A stretch of DNA of 64,000 bases from DATBDN01 sp036269895 (lineage in GTDB: Bacteria > Actinomycetota > Thermoleophilia > Solirubrobacterales > Thermoleophilaceae): NCBI GenBank assembly GCA_036269895.1, contig DATBDN010000004.1, positions 14,872 through 78,871 on the forward strand, in the 5' to 3' direction. The translations under genes were made by a program, and so were the position numbers. The notes below the pieces were generated by a model that worked only from the letters and a program-made list of their open reading frames with translations, had not been told where the DNA came from and did not search any database. Shown here piece after piece: positions 25,103 through 33,452 of this stretch. Each line of letters begins with the position of its first letter. Positions within the stretch are counted from its first letter, which is position 1.

Positions 25103-25516
25103 ATGAGTACTCAATACGACCCGCCGCGGACTGACCAGCCCTCAGGCTGGGCGACCGGCGGTCTGATGTTCGCGGCATGCGCGCTGACGCTGGTCGGGAT
25201 CTTCCAGTTTCTCACCGGGCTCGTCGCGATCATCAACGACAACTTCTTCGTCGTCTCGCACAACTACACGTTCAACCTCGACACGACCGCATGGGGCTGG
25301 ATCCATCTGCTGATCGGCGTCGCGGTGTTCCTCGTCGGTCTCGGCCTGTTCACCGGCAGGGAGTGGGCGGCTGTCGGCGGCATCGCCCTCGCGATGCTGA
25401 GCGCAATCGCCAACTTCTTCTTCATCCCCTACTACCCCATCTGGTCGCTGCTCATCATCGGGCTCGACGTCTGGGTCATCTGGGCGCTGTCGCGGGCGGG
25501 CGTGCTACGCAGCTGA
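25103..25516 (+). CDS. DUF7144-family membrane protein, copy 2
   Basis: This 137-residue paralogue of the gene at 23333 has the same length, MSTQYD start, YTFNLDTTAWGWIHLLIG block and IANFFFIPYYPIWSLLIIG end. AGGAG precedes the ATG by 7-8 bases. The operator ends 58 bp upstream. The two copies flank the oppositely oriented ClC gene, suggesting local duplication. The last 12 bases overlap the convergent permease gene. Confidence 0.8.
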   Translation: MSTQYDPPRTDQPSGWATGGLMFAACALTLVGIFQFLTGLVAIINDNFFVVSHNYTFNLDTTAWGWIHLLIGVAVFLVGLGLFTGREWAAVGGIALAMLSAIANFFFIPYYPIWSLLIIGLDVWVIWALSRAGVLRS

Positions 25517-26605
25517 TCTCTCGCCGGCGCCGCTCAGGTCGTGCGATATGTGCACGATCGCCGAGGTGACCGGCGCCGCCAGCACCAGGCCGGCCATCCC
25601 GAACAGCGCGCCGCCCGCGAGCGTCACAACGAGCACGGCCAGCGGGTGTATGTCAAGCGCAGCGCCATACGCAAACGGCTGTACTAGCTGCTGAAGCACG
25701 CCGTTGCCAAGCAACGCGATCACGGCCATCGCGAGGGCACCGTCGGCACCCTGTGCTCCGAGGGCCAGCAGCACCGCGAACACCCCCGCCGTCCATGCGC
25801 CTAGGTACGGCACGTAGGCGCCGAGGAAGGTGACAATCGCGATCGCTCCTGCAAGGGGCACGCCGATGATCAACGCGCCGAGCCCGATCACGACCGCGTT
25901 GAAGGCGGCCACAACGGTGACACCGCGGAAGTAGCCGCGCAGCGCGCGCAGCATCTCGCTGACGACCGTGTGCGCGATCGGCCGCGGCACGCCCGCGTGA
26001 CGCTCGACCCAGTCGCGCAGCGACGGGCCGTCTTTGAGCAGGAAGAACAGCGCCAAAGCGGTGAACGCGGCGAACGCGGCCAGCGACGCCAGCGCCGACA
26101 AGCCGCTTGCCACACCGTGGAGCAGCGCCGCGCCCGCCGACGAGACCGACGACTTGGCCTCGGCCTCTCCGTTGTCCGCGGCCGACTGGTCCACGCCCAC
26201 GTCCTTCACGGCCGTCCCGACCTTGTCGACCGCCGCAGAGAGACCGTTGCTGATCCGGTCCGACTGCCCCGTGATCCCGCCGATCACGACGACCGCGACG
26301 ACGGCGCCGAGCGCGACGATCGCCAGGAGCACCGACGCGCTACCGAGCGCGCGCGGCACACGGTGGTGCGCGAGCCACCCGATCACCGGGGCCGCCACCG
26401 CAGCGATGATCGTCGCAGTCAGCAGTGGCAAGACGATGACGCTCGTGAGGGCGAGCAGCCAAACCGCGCCCACGACGATCAGGACGATGCCGACCAGCAG
26501 CCACGCGACCCCGCCGGCATCTCGCAGCCATTTCGGGGCTGCGAACACGCCCGTCAGTTCGCCTGCGTCGACAGCGCCGGTGTCAGCAGCCGCGTCCTCC
26601 ACCAC
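25505..26605 (-). CDS. AI-2E family permease
   Basis: This 366-residue protein has eight helices in the AI-2E (TqsA/PerM) arrangement: two early pairs, a long soluble loop with amphipathic segments (about 130-190), then the GVTVVAAFNAVVIGLGALI and LGAYVPYLGAW blocks. Family members export small molecules or ions, and some are sodium/proton antiporters. Two adjacent GTG codons (26605, 26602) could start it; the second puts the box at 36 bp. Confidence 0.82.
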   Translation of the reverse strand: MVEDAAADTGAVDAGELTGVFAAPKWLRDAGGVAWLLVGIVLIVVGAVWLLALTSVIVLPLLTATIIAAVAAPVIGWLAHHRVPRALGSASVLLAIVALGAVVAVVVIGGITGQSDRISNGLSAAVDKVGTAVKDVGVDQSAADNGEAEAKSSVSSAGAALLHGVASGLSALASLAAFAAFTALALFFLLKDGPSLRDWVERHAGVPRPIAHTVVSEMLRALRGYFRGVTVVAAFNAVVIGLGALIIGVPLAGAIAIVTFLGAYVPYLGAWTAGVFAVLLALGAQGADGALAMAVIALLGNGVLQQLVQPFAYGAALDIHPLAVLVVTLAGGALFGMAGLVLAAPVTSAIVHISHDLSGAGERSAA

Positions 26606-26625
26606 CCAGATCCTGCGAGCGCAGC

Positions 26626-26655
26626 GGGTGAGCCAGCATCACCCCGCGCGGGTGA
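26626..26655. promoter_or_regulatory. TCACCC-N5-GGGTGA operator of the AI-2E permease
   Basis: The exact palindrome is at 26639-26655 (spacer CGCGC), with half-site GGGTGA at 26626-26631 exactly 7 bp away on the gene side. It ends 33-36 bp before the two possible GTG starts. Confidence 0.85.
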
Positions 26656-26679
26656 GGCCCAGGTCGAGGCCGACCCAAG

Positions 26680-26696
26680 TCACCCGTGATGGGTGA
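26680..26696. promoter_or_regulatory. TCACCC-N5-GGGTGA operator of the zwf-cydAB operon
   Basis: This exact palindrome (spacer GTGAT) ends 37 bp before ATG 26734 of zwf. It is the last exact box in the window and lies 24 bp from the permease box. It sits ahead of an eight-gene overlapping operon. Confidence 0.85.
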
Positions 26697-26733
26697 TTGA
26701 CGGCGCAATGACCACCTGAAATGAATCGCGGTG

Positions 26734-28173
26734 ATGGCAACCACAACGGCCCCGCGCGCGGCTGACGCCCAGGTCACGCGCGATTCTGGCCCACTTCAAG
26801 CCGACGTGTTCGTCGCATTCGGCATCACGGGCGACCTGGCAAAGGTCATGACGCTTCGCTCGCTCTACCGCCTCGAGCGGCGCGGCCTCCTCGAGTGCCC
26901 GATCGTCGGCGTCGCCGTCGACGATTGGACCGTCGACGACCTGCGCGAACGGGCGCGCAGCGCGATCGTCGACGGCGGCGACGAACTCGACGAAGCCGTC
27001 TTCAAGCGGTTCGCGGACCGACTCTCATACGTCAGCGGCGATTTCGGCGATCCGGAGACGTTCGAACGGCTCAAGAAACACCTGGGCGAGGTGCAATCGC
27101 CGGTCTTCTACCTCGAAATCCCGCCGTTCCTCTTCGGTCGCGTCGTGAAGGGCCTGCATGACGCCGGCATGACGAAGAATGCGCGCGTCGTCGTCGAAAA
27201 GCCGTTCGGCCACGACCTCGGGTCCGCCCACGAGCTCGCGGACGAGCTGCACCAGTACATCGACGAGTCGCAGCTGTTCAGGATCGACCACTTCCTCGGA
27301 AAGATGGGACTGGTCGAGATCCTCTACCTCCGGTACGCGAACGCGATGTTCGAACCGGTCTGGAACCGCAACTACATCGGCTCCGTCCAGATCACGATGG
27401 CGGAGTCCTTCGGCGTGGCCGACCGTGGGCATTTCTATGACCCGGTTGGCGCCCTGCGCGACGTGGTGGTCAACCACCTGATGCAGGTGGTCGCGGCCAC
27501 CGCAATGGAGCCGCCGGGCGCGCGCGACGCACGGGCACTGAAGGACGCGATCTACTCGCTGTTCTCCTCGATCCCGGCGGCAGACCCGCACCATTACGTG
27601 CGCGGCCAGCACGACGGCTACCTCGACATCGACGGCGTCGCTCCCAACTCGACCACCGAGACCTACGCGGCGCTGCGCATCGACATCGACAACTGGCGCT
27701 GGTCGGGCGTCCCGTTCTTCATCCGCACCGGGAAGCTGATGCCGGCGACCCAGACCGAGGTGCGCGTCGTGTTCCGCGAGCCGCCACGGCTTGGCTTCCA
27801 CCACGGCAATCGGCGGCCGGAGCCGAACCAGCTAGTCGTCAGGCTCGACCCGACGACCGGGATCCGCCTGCAGGTCGACGCGAAGCGCCACGACGCCGCC
27901 GACGCGGGCGAGATCGCGCTGGACATGGAGTTCGCGCTCGAGGGCGGCGAGGGCGCGGCTCCGTACGAGGTCCTGCTGCTCGCCGCGATGCGCGGCGACG
28001 CGACGCGCTTCACCCGCCAGGACGGAATCGAGCAGGCGTGGCGGATCATGGCTCCGCTGCTCGAATCGCCGCCGCCGGTGCATCCGTACGCGCCCAGCAC
28101 ATGGGGGCCGAAGGAGGCTGACGAAGTCGTCGCGGGCTTCGGCCGCTGGCACGAGCCCTGGATCGTCCAATGA
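26734..28173 (+). CDS. zwf: glucose-6-phosphate dehydrogenase
   Basis: This 479-residue enzyme oxidises glucose 6-phosphate to 6-phosphogluconolactone with NADP, opening the pentose phosphate route. The dinucleotide site is FGITGDLAKV near residues 29-38, EKPFG is at 155-159, and the substrate signature RIDHFLGK holds H186 and K190. GHFYDPVGALRD carries the next conserved stretch, but VVNHLMQ replaces the usual QNHLLQ. GTG 26731 just before ATG 26734 is an alternative start. It is first in an eight-gene operon. Confidence 0.93.
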   Translation: MATTTAPRAADAQVTRDSGPLQADVFVAFGITGDLAKVMTLRSLYRLERRGLLECPIVGVAVDDWTVDDLRERARSAIVDGGDELDEAVFKRFADRLSYVSGDFGDPETFERLKKHLGEVQSPVFYLEIPPFLFGRVVKGLHDAGMTKNARVVVEKPFGHDLGSAHELADELHQYIDESQLFRIDHFLGKMGLVEILYLRYANAMFEPVWNRNYIGSVQITMAESFGVADRGHFYDPVGALRDVVVNHLMQVVAATAMEPPGARDARALKDAIYSLFSSIPAADPHHYVRGQHDGYLDIDGVAPNSTTETYAALRIDIDNWRWSGVPFFIRTGKLMPATQTEVRVVFREPPRLGFHHGNRRPEPNQLVVRLDPTTGIRLQVDAKRHDAADAGEIALDMEFALEGGEGAAPYEVLLLAAMRGDATRFTRQDGIEQAWRIMAPLLESPPPVHPYAPSTWGPKEADEVVAGFGRWHEPWIVQ

Positions 28174-30119
28174 CGACCTCCAAGACACGCAGTGACGGTG
28201 CGAAGCCGAAGTCGAAGCCGCTCGAGTCGCTTCCGGTCACCGCTTCGATCCCGCAGAGCGCCGCCGCACCGTCACCGTTCACCCCGATCGCCGACTATGC
28301 GTTCCTGTCGAACTGCCACACCGGGGCGCTTGTAGCGCCGGATGGCGCCATCGACTGGCTGTGCGTGCCGCGCTTCGACTCGCCCAGCGTCTTCGGCGCC
28401 CTCGTCGACCGTGAGGCTGGCTTCTTTCGACTGGGGCCATACGGCACCCGCGTCCCCGACTCGCGCATCTACGAGCCGGGCACCAACACGCTGCTCACGA
28501 CCTGGCGCGCGCCCGGCGGCTGGATCATGGTGCGCGACGCGCTCACAATGGGGCCGCGTCGCGGCGAGGACAACGTAACGCCGCACACTCGCCCGCCGAC
28601 CGACGAGGACGCCGATCACGTGCTGCTGCGCAGCGTGCTCTGCTTGGAGGGCTCTGTAGAGCTCGAGCTGGTCTGCGAACCCGGCTTCGACTATGGCCGT
28701 GCACCCGGAGAGTGGGAGCTGCTCGGCAACGACCGACACACCGCCGACGTCAGCGGCGCGGGTCTGACTATCCGCCTGACCACCGACCTGCCGATTGGCA
28801 TCGAGGGCAACCGCGCGCGCTGCCGCCACGTGCTGCGGCAGGGCGAGCAGGCCTTCTGCGCGCTCTCCTGGGCGGAGGACTCCGGCGCGCCGCGGACTAT
28901 CGACGAGGCGAACGCTTCGCTTGCCGCAACCACGCGTTTCTGGCGTGACTGGATCGCGCGCGCCCGCATCATCGACCACCGCTGGCGCGCCCCGGTCCAG
29001 CGCTCGGCGCTGGTGATCAAGGGCCTCACCTACATGCCAACCGGAGCGACAGTCGCGGCGCTCACGACATCGCTTCCGGAGACGCCGGGCGGCGCCCGTA
29101 ACTGGGACTACCGCTTCACGTGGATGCGCGACTCGACGTTCACGCTGCAGGCGCTCCACTGGCTCCAGCTGGACTGGGAGGCAGACGAGTTCATGCAGTT
29201 CATCGCCGACCTCGAGCCGAACGACGACGGCGGTCTGCAGATCATGTACGGGATCGACGGGCGCCGCGACCTGACCGAATCGACACGCGACGAGCTCTCC
29301 GGCTACGCCGGCGCCTCCCCCGTCCGCGTCGGCAACGGCGCCTTCGATCAGCGCCAGAACGACGTCTTCGGCGCCGTTCTCGACTCGATCTACGTCCACA
29401 CGCAACACAGTCAGCGCCTGCCGCGGCGGCTGTGGCCGATCGTCCAGGCGCAGGCGGAGTGTGCGACCGCCGTCTGGCAGAACCCCGACCAGGGGATTTG
29501 GGAGGCGCGCGGTGCGCCGCAGCACTACGTGTCGTCGAAGCTGATGTGTTGGGTCGCGCTCGATCGCGCCGCCAAGCTCGCCGACGTGCGCGGCGATTCG
29601 GACTCGAAGAAGCGCTGGGCGGCGACTGCCGAGGCGATCAAGGCGGACATCCTTGAACACGGCGTGGACAAGCGCGGCGTGCTCCGCCAGCACTACGCGA
29701 CCGACTCACTCGATGCCTCGACGCTGCTGGCGGCGGTCTTCGGCTTCCTGCCCGCCGACGACCAGCGGCTGCGCGCGACCGTCGAGGCGATCGCGAGCGA
29801 GCTGACCGAGGACGGCTTCGTCCTCCGTTACCGCACCGACGAGACCGATGATGGCCTGTCCGGCAAGGAGGGCACCTTCATCATCTGCTCGTTCTGGCTC
29901 GTCTCCGCGCTGGCCGTGATCGGTGAAGTCCAACGCGCACGCGACCTGTTCGAGCGACTGCTGCGCGAGGCGTCGCCGCTCGGCCTCTACGCCGAGGAGT
30001 TCGACGCCGTGACCGGCCGTCACCTGGGCAACTACCCGCAGGCCTTCTCACACCTCGCGCTGATCGAAGCGGCGGCCCGGATCGTCCTGCACGAGCGACT
30101 GGAGGAGATGGATCGATGA
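28170..30119 (+). CDS. glycoside hydrolase family 15 protein (glucoamylase/trehalase type)
   Basis: This 649-residue cytoplasmic enzyme has an N-terminal trehalase-like beta domain (IADYAFLSNCHTGALVAPDG, WLCVPRFDSPSVFG) and a C-terminal alpha/alpha barrel beginning with GGARNWDYRFTWMRDS. The general acid is probably E445 in QGIWEARG, and the base lies in GLYAEEFD near the end. In actinobacteria such enzymes release glucose from trehalose or short glucans. It overlaps zwf as ATGA, which fits feeding glucose into zwf after phosphorylation. Substrate choice between trehalose and glucan is open. Confidence 0.85.
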   Translation: MTTSKTRSDGAKPKSKPLESLPVTASIPQSAAAPSPFTPIADYAFLSNCHTGALVAPDGAIDWLCVPRFDSPSVFGALVDREAGFFRLGPYGTRVPDSRIYEPGTNTLLTTWRAPGGWIMVRDALTMGPRRGEDNVTPHTRPPTDEDADHVLLRSVLCLEGSVELELVCEPGFDYGRAPGEWELLGNDRHTADVSGAGLTIRLTTDLPIGIEGNRARCRHVLRQGEQAFCALSWAEDSGAPRTIDEANASLAATTRFWRDWIARARIIDHRWRAPVQRSALVIKGLTYMPTGATVAALTTSLPETPGGARNWDYRFTWMRDSTFTLQALHWLQLDWEADEFMQFIADLEPNDDGGLQIMYGIDGRRDLTESTRDELSGYAGASPVRVGNGAFDQRQNDVFGAVLDSIYVHTQHSQRLPRRLWPIVQAQAECATAVWQNPDQGIWEARGAPQHYVSSKLMCWVALDRAAKLADVRGDSDSKKRWAATAEAIKADILEHGVDKRGVLRQHYATDSLDASTLLAAVFGFLPADDQRLRATVEAIASELTEDGFVLRYRTDETDDGLSGKEGTFIICSFWLVSALAVIGEVQRARDLFERLLREASPLGLYAEEFDAVTGRHLGNYPQAFSHLALIEAAARIVLHERLEEMDR

Positions 30120-31705
30120 CCGAGCACTACGACGTGATCGTGATTGGCAGCGGCGCAGGCGGCGGGACGCTCGTCCACAAGCTCGCGCCGTCCGGCAAGA
30201 AGATCCTGCTGCTGGAGCGCGGGGACTGGCTCCCGCGGGAGCCCTCCAACTGGAGCGCGTACGACGTGTTCGTGGACAACCGCTACGTCTCCCCCGACAC
30301 GTGGTACGACGCCAACGACAAGGCGTTCCAGCCACAGATCCATTACTTCGTCGGCGGCGCCACCAAGCTGTACGGAGCAGCGCTCTACCGGCTGCGCGCC
30401 GAGGACTTCGGCGAGCTGCAGCACCACGACGGCGTGTCTCCCGCGTGGCCGATCTCATACGACGAGCTCGAGCCTCACTACACGGAGGCCGAGCAGCTCT
30501 ACGAGGTCCACGGAGCGCGCGGCGAGGACCCGACGGAGCCGCCGGCGAGCGCGCCGTACCCGTTCCCGGCGGTATCGCACGAGCCGCGGATCCAACAACT
30601 CTCCGACGATCTTGCAGCGCTCGGCTTGAACCCCTTCCACGCCCCGTGCGGCATCCGCTTGAACGAGCAGAACATGCCGTACAGCGTCTGCGTGCGCTGC
30701 CAGGACTGCGATGGGTTCCCCTGCGTGCTGCACGCGAAGTCCGATGCCGAGGTCATGGCCGTGCGGCCCGCGCTCGAGAACGACAATGTCACGCTCCTCA
30801 CCGGCGCACACGTCGTGAGGCTCGAAACCGACGCGACGGGCACCTCTGTGGCCCGGGTTGTGGTCGAGCGCGACGGCTTGGTGCTGGGCTACTCAGGCGA
30901 CATCGTCGTCGTCGCCTGCGGCGCGGCGAACACAGCGAAGCTGCTGCTCGCATCGGCGAACGACAAGCACCCGAACGGGCTGGCGAACAGCTCGGACCAG
31001 GTCGGGCGCAACTACATGTTCCACAACAGCCAGGCCGTGCTCGCGCTGTCACGTGAGGAGAACCCGACGATCTTCCAGAAGACGCTCGGGCTGAACGACT
31101 TCTACCTCGGCGCCGACGACTTCGACTACCCGCTCGGCAACATCCAGATGGTCGGGAAGTCGCAGGCGGACATGTTCCGCGGGGAGAAGCCGCTCGAGAC
31201 GCTGCTGGCTCCGCAGGGGGCGCTCAAGCGGGTCGCCACCCACGCAGTCGACTTCTGGCTCTCGACCGAGGATCTGCCACGGTCGGAGAACAGAGTCACG
31301 CTGCGCGATGACGGCAGCGTCCGGCTGCGCTACACGCCCAACAACGACGAACCGAAGCGACGGCTGTTCGAGCGGCTGAAGGCGATGCTCGGCAAGCTCG
31401 GGATGGAGGAGGGTCACCTCCACCACCGCCACGCCTACCTCAAGAACGACATCCCCGTCGCCGGCGTCGCCCACCAGGCGGGTACCTGCCGCTTCGGCAA
31501 CGATCCTGCGACGTCGGTCCTGAATCCAGAGTGCCGCGCACACGAGCTCGACAACCTCTACGTGACCGACACGAGCATCTTCCCGTCGATCGGCGCGGTG
31601 AACCCTGCGCTGACCGCGATGGCGAATGCGCTGCGGGTGGGCGACCACCTGCTCGAACGGCTCGGCGCGACCGCCGAGAGGGAGGTGCAGCATGTCCAGA
31701 AGTAA
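30116..31705 (+). CDS. GMC family FAD-dependent oxidoreductase
   Basis: This 529-residue flavoprotein has the FAD-binding VIVIGSGAGGGTLV at the N-terminus and the C-terminal block AGTCRFGNDPATSVLN with the active-site histidine of HQAGTCR, then VTDTSIFPSIGAVNPALT. GMC enzymes oxidise sugars or alcohols and pass electrons to oxygen, quinones or cytochromes. No signal peptide is seen. It overlaps GH15 as ATGA. Between a glucose-releasing enzyme and a quinone-linked chain, a sugar:quinone dehydrogenase role is attractive but inferred. Confidence 0.85.
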   Translation: MTEHYDVIVIGSGAGGGTLVHKLAPSGKKILLLERGDWLPREPSNWSAYDVFVDNRYVSPDTWYDANDKAFQPQIHYFVGGATKLYGAALYRLRAEDFGELQHHDGVSPAWPISYDELEPHYTEAEQLYEVHGARGEDPTEPPASAPYPFPAVSHEPRIQQLSDDLAALGLNPFHAPCGIRLNEQNMPYSVCVRCQDCDGFPCVLHAKSDAEVMAVRPALENDNVTLLTGAHVVRLETDATGTSVARVVVERDGLVLGYSGDIVVVACGAANTAKLLLASANDKHPNGLANSSDQVGRNYMFHNSQAVLALSREENPTIFQKTLGLNDFYLGADDFDYPLGNIQMVGKSQADMFRGEKPLETLLAPQGALKRVATHAVDFWLSTEDLPRSENRVTLRDDGSVRLRYTPNNDEPKRRLFERLKAMLGKLGMEEGHLHHRHAYLKNDIPVAGVAHQAGTCRFGNDPATSVLNPECRAHELDNLYVTDTSIFPSIGAVNPALTAMANALRVGDHLLERLGATAEREVQHVQK

Positions 31706-33020
31706 CGGGAGCGGTGAGCATCCACACGTCCTCGTGGTTGGCGGCGGCTTCGCAGGTGTCGGCTGCGTCCGCGAGCTCGCCGAGCACGACGACGTTCGCG
31801 TCACCTTGATCGACGCGAACAACTACCACCAGTTCCAGCCTTTGCTCTACCAGGTAGCAACTTCGCAGCTGGCGCCCGGCGACATTGCCTTCTCGCTGCG
31901 CCGGCTGTTCCAGGACAACCCGAACGTCGACGTGAAGATGGCCACGGTCGAAGCGATCGATCCGGTTGCGCACACCGTCACGTCCACCGACGGCCATGTC
32001 TACGAGGGCGACGCGGTCGTGCTTGCCGCCGGGTCACAGCCGAACTTCTTCCGTACAGCGGGCGCGCGCGAGCACGCGTTCCCGCTCTACTCGCTGACCG
32101 ACGCGGAAGCGCTGCGCTCGCGAATCCTCGGTGTCTTCGAGGACGCGGATCGGGACCCGTCGCTGGTCGAGCAGGGTGCGCTCAACTTCGTGATCGTCGG
32201 CGGCGGACCGACCGGTGTCGAGATGTCGGGCGCGCTCGCCGACCTGATCCACAACACGATGGTGCGTGAGTACACCGACTTCGCGGTCAGCGCGGCCGAG
32301 ATCCACATCGTCGACCTTGGTCACGCACTGCTCGGGCCGTTCTCCGAGACCGCCCACGACTACGTCTCCAAGGTCCTCGGGAAGCGCGGGGTGCGCATCC
32401 ACCTCGGCACAGCCGTCAAGGAGATCAGCCCCGGCCACGTGACCCTCGCGGACGGGACGACGATCAGGACGCGCTGCGTGGTCTGGGGTGGCGGCATCAA
32501 GGCGCCCGACGTAGCGGGCTATGCCGGCGTGCCGCAGGGCCGCGGCGGCCGGATCGATGTGGAGCCCGACCTGACCGTCGAAGGCTTCCCCGGCGTCTAC
32601 GTGATAGGCGACGCGGCGAACATCCCGGCGCCAGATGGCAGCACGTGGCCGCAGCTCGGCTCCGTCGCGCTGCAATCGGGCACCTGGGCGGCTCGCAACC
32701 TGCTCGCCGACTTCGCCGGCAAGCAGCGCAAACCGTTCCACTACAAGGACAAGGGCATCATGGCGATGATCGGCCGCGGCTCTGCAATCGCCGAGGTCGG
32801 GCCCCACCGCCACGAGTTGCACGGGGTGATTGCGTTCTCCGCATGGATCGGCGTGCACGCGATGTTGATGACGGGCGTGCACAATCGCATCGACGCGTTC
32901 GTGAACTGGGCTTGGGACTACTTCTCGACCAACTCCGGGCCGCAGGTGCTCGACCGCGCGGGCGCGGCACGCATCGACTGGGGAGAGGACCGCGTTGAAG
33001 TTCCCGTGGCCCATTCGTAG
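31692..33020 (+). CDS. type II NADH:quinone oxidoreductase-like flavoprotein (NDH-2)
   Basis: This is a 442-residue membrane-associated enzyme. The FAD site VLVVGGGFAGVGCVREL is at the N-terminus, the NADH site FVIVGGGPTGVEMSGAL is near residue 180, and the GDAANIP stretch ends the nucleotide region. NDH-2 passes electrons from NADH to quinone without pumping protons. ATG 31692 overlaps the GMC gene by 14 bp. It provides quinol that the following cytochrome bd oxidase can use. Confidence 0.87.
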   Translation: MSRSNGSGEHPHVLVVGGGFAGVGCVRELAEHDDVRVTLIDANNYHQFQPLLYQVATSQLAPGDIAFSLRRLFQDNPNVDVKMATVEAIDPVAHTVTSTDGHVYEGDAVVLAAGSQPNFFRTAGAREHAFPLYSLTDAEALRSRILGVFEDADRDPSLVEQGALNFVIVGGGPTGVEMSGALADLIHNTMVREYTDFAVSAAEIHIVDLGHALLGPFSETAHDYVSKVLGKRGVRIHLGTAVKEISPGHVTLADGTTIRTRCVVWGGGIKAPDVAGYAGVPQGRGGRIDVEPDLTVEGFPGVYVIGDAANIPAPDGSTWPQLGSVALQSGTWAARNLLADFAGKQRKPFHYKDKGIMAMIGRGSAIAEVGPHRHELHGVIAFSAWIGVHAMLMTGVHNRIDAFVNWAWDYFSTNSGPQVLDRAGAARIDWGEDRVEVPVAHS

Positions 33021-33444
33021 CGTCATCGCCGGCGCCGCGGGAACCGCGGCCATGACCGCCGCATACAACCTCGAGCGCCGCTGGCGCCACGCGCGCGGCC
33101 CCTTGGACTACGACGACTCGCTCGTACCCGGCGAGATCGTCGCGGGGATCATGCACCTCCCGCATGTGACGGCCAAGGAGGACTACGAGCTCGGCATGGC
33201 GCTGCGCTGGGGCTATGGCTCGGTGTTCGGCATCTGGCACGGCATCCTGCGCCGCCGCGTCGGCGAACCACGCGCCAGCCTGGGTTTCTTCGCCACGCTG
33301 ATGACGGCAACCCTGTCGCTGTTCCCGATCCTCGGGCGCACGCCGCCGCCGTGGCGATGGCGGAAGGACGTCATGGCGACGGCCGTCGGTACGCACGTTG
33401 CCTACGTGACCGGGCTCGCAGCCGTCGACGACCTGCTCGCCTGA
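32995..33444 (+). CDS. small membrane protein of the respiratory operon
   Basis: This 149-residue protein starts at TTG 32995 with 26 bp of overlap with the NDH-2 gene. It has about three or four hydrophobic segments (SVIAGAAGTAAMTAAYNLE, FGIWHGILRR, ATLMTATLSLFPILG, VGTHVAYVTGLAAVDD). The family is not known to me. Position inside the operon implies a role with the respiratory enzymes, perhaps assembly or anchoring. Confidence 0.6.
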   Translation: MKFPWPIRSVIAGAAGTAAMTAAYNLERRWRHARGPLDYDDSLVPGEIVAGIMHLPHVTAKEDYELGMALRWGYGSVFGIWHGILRRRVGEPRASLGFFATLMTATLSLFPILGRTPPPWRWRKDVMATAVGTHVAYVTGLAAVDDLLA

Positions 33445-33452
33445 GGCCCGCC

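Noticed and set aside
16263..26696. The TCACCC/GGGTGA repeats as transcription terminators or a CRISPR array
   Set aside because: They lie upstream of starts, not after stops, lack T-runs, and are spaced by whole genes rather than by regular short spacers.
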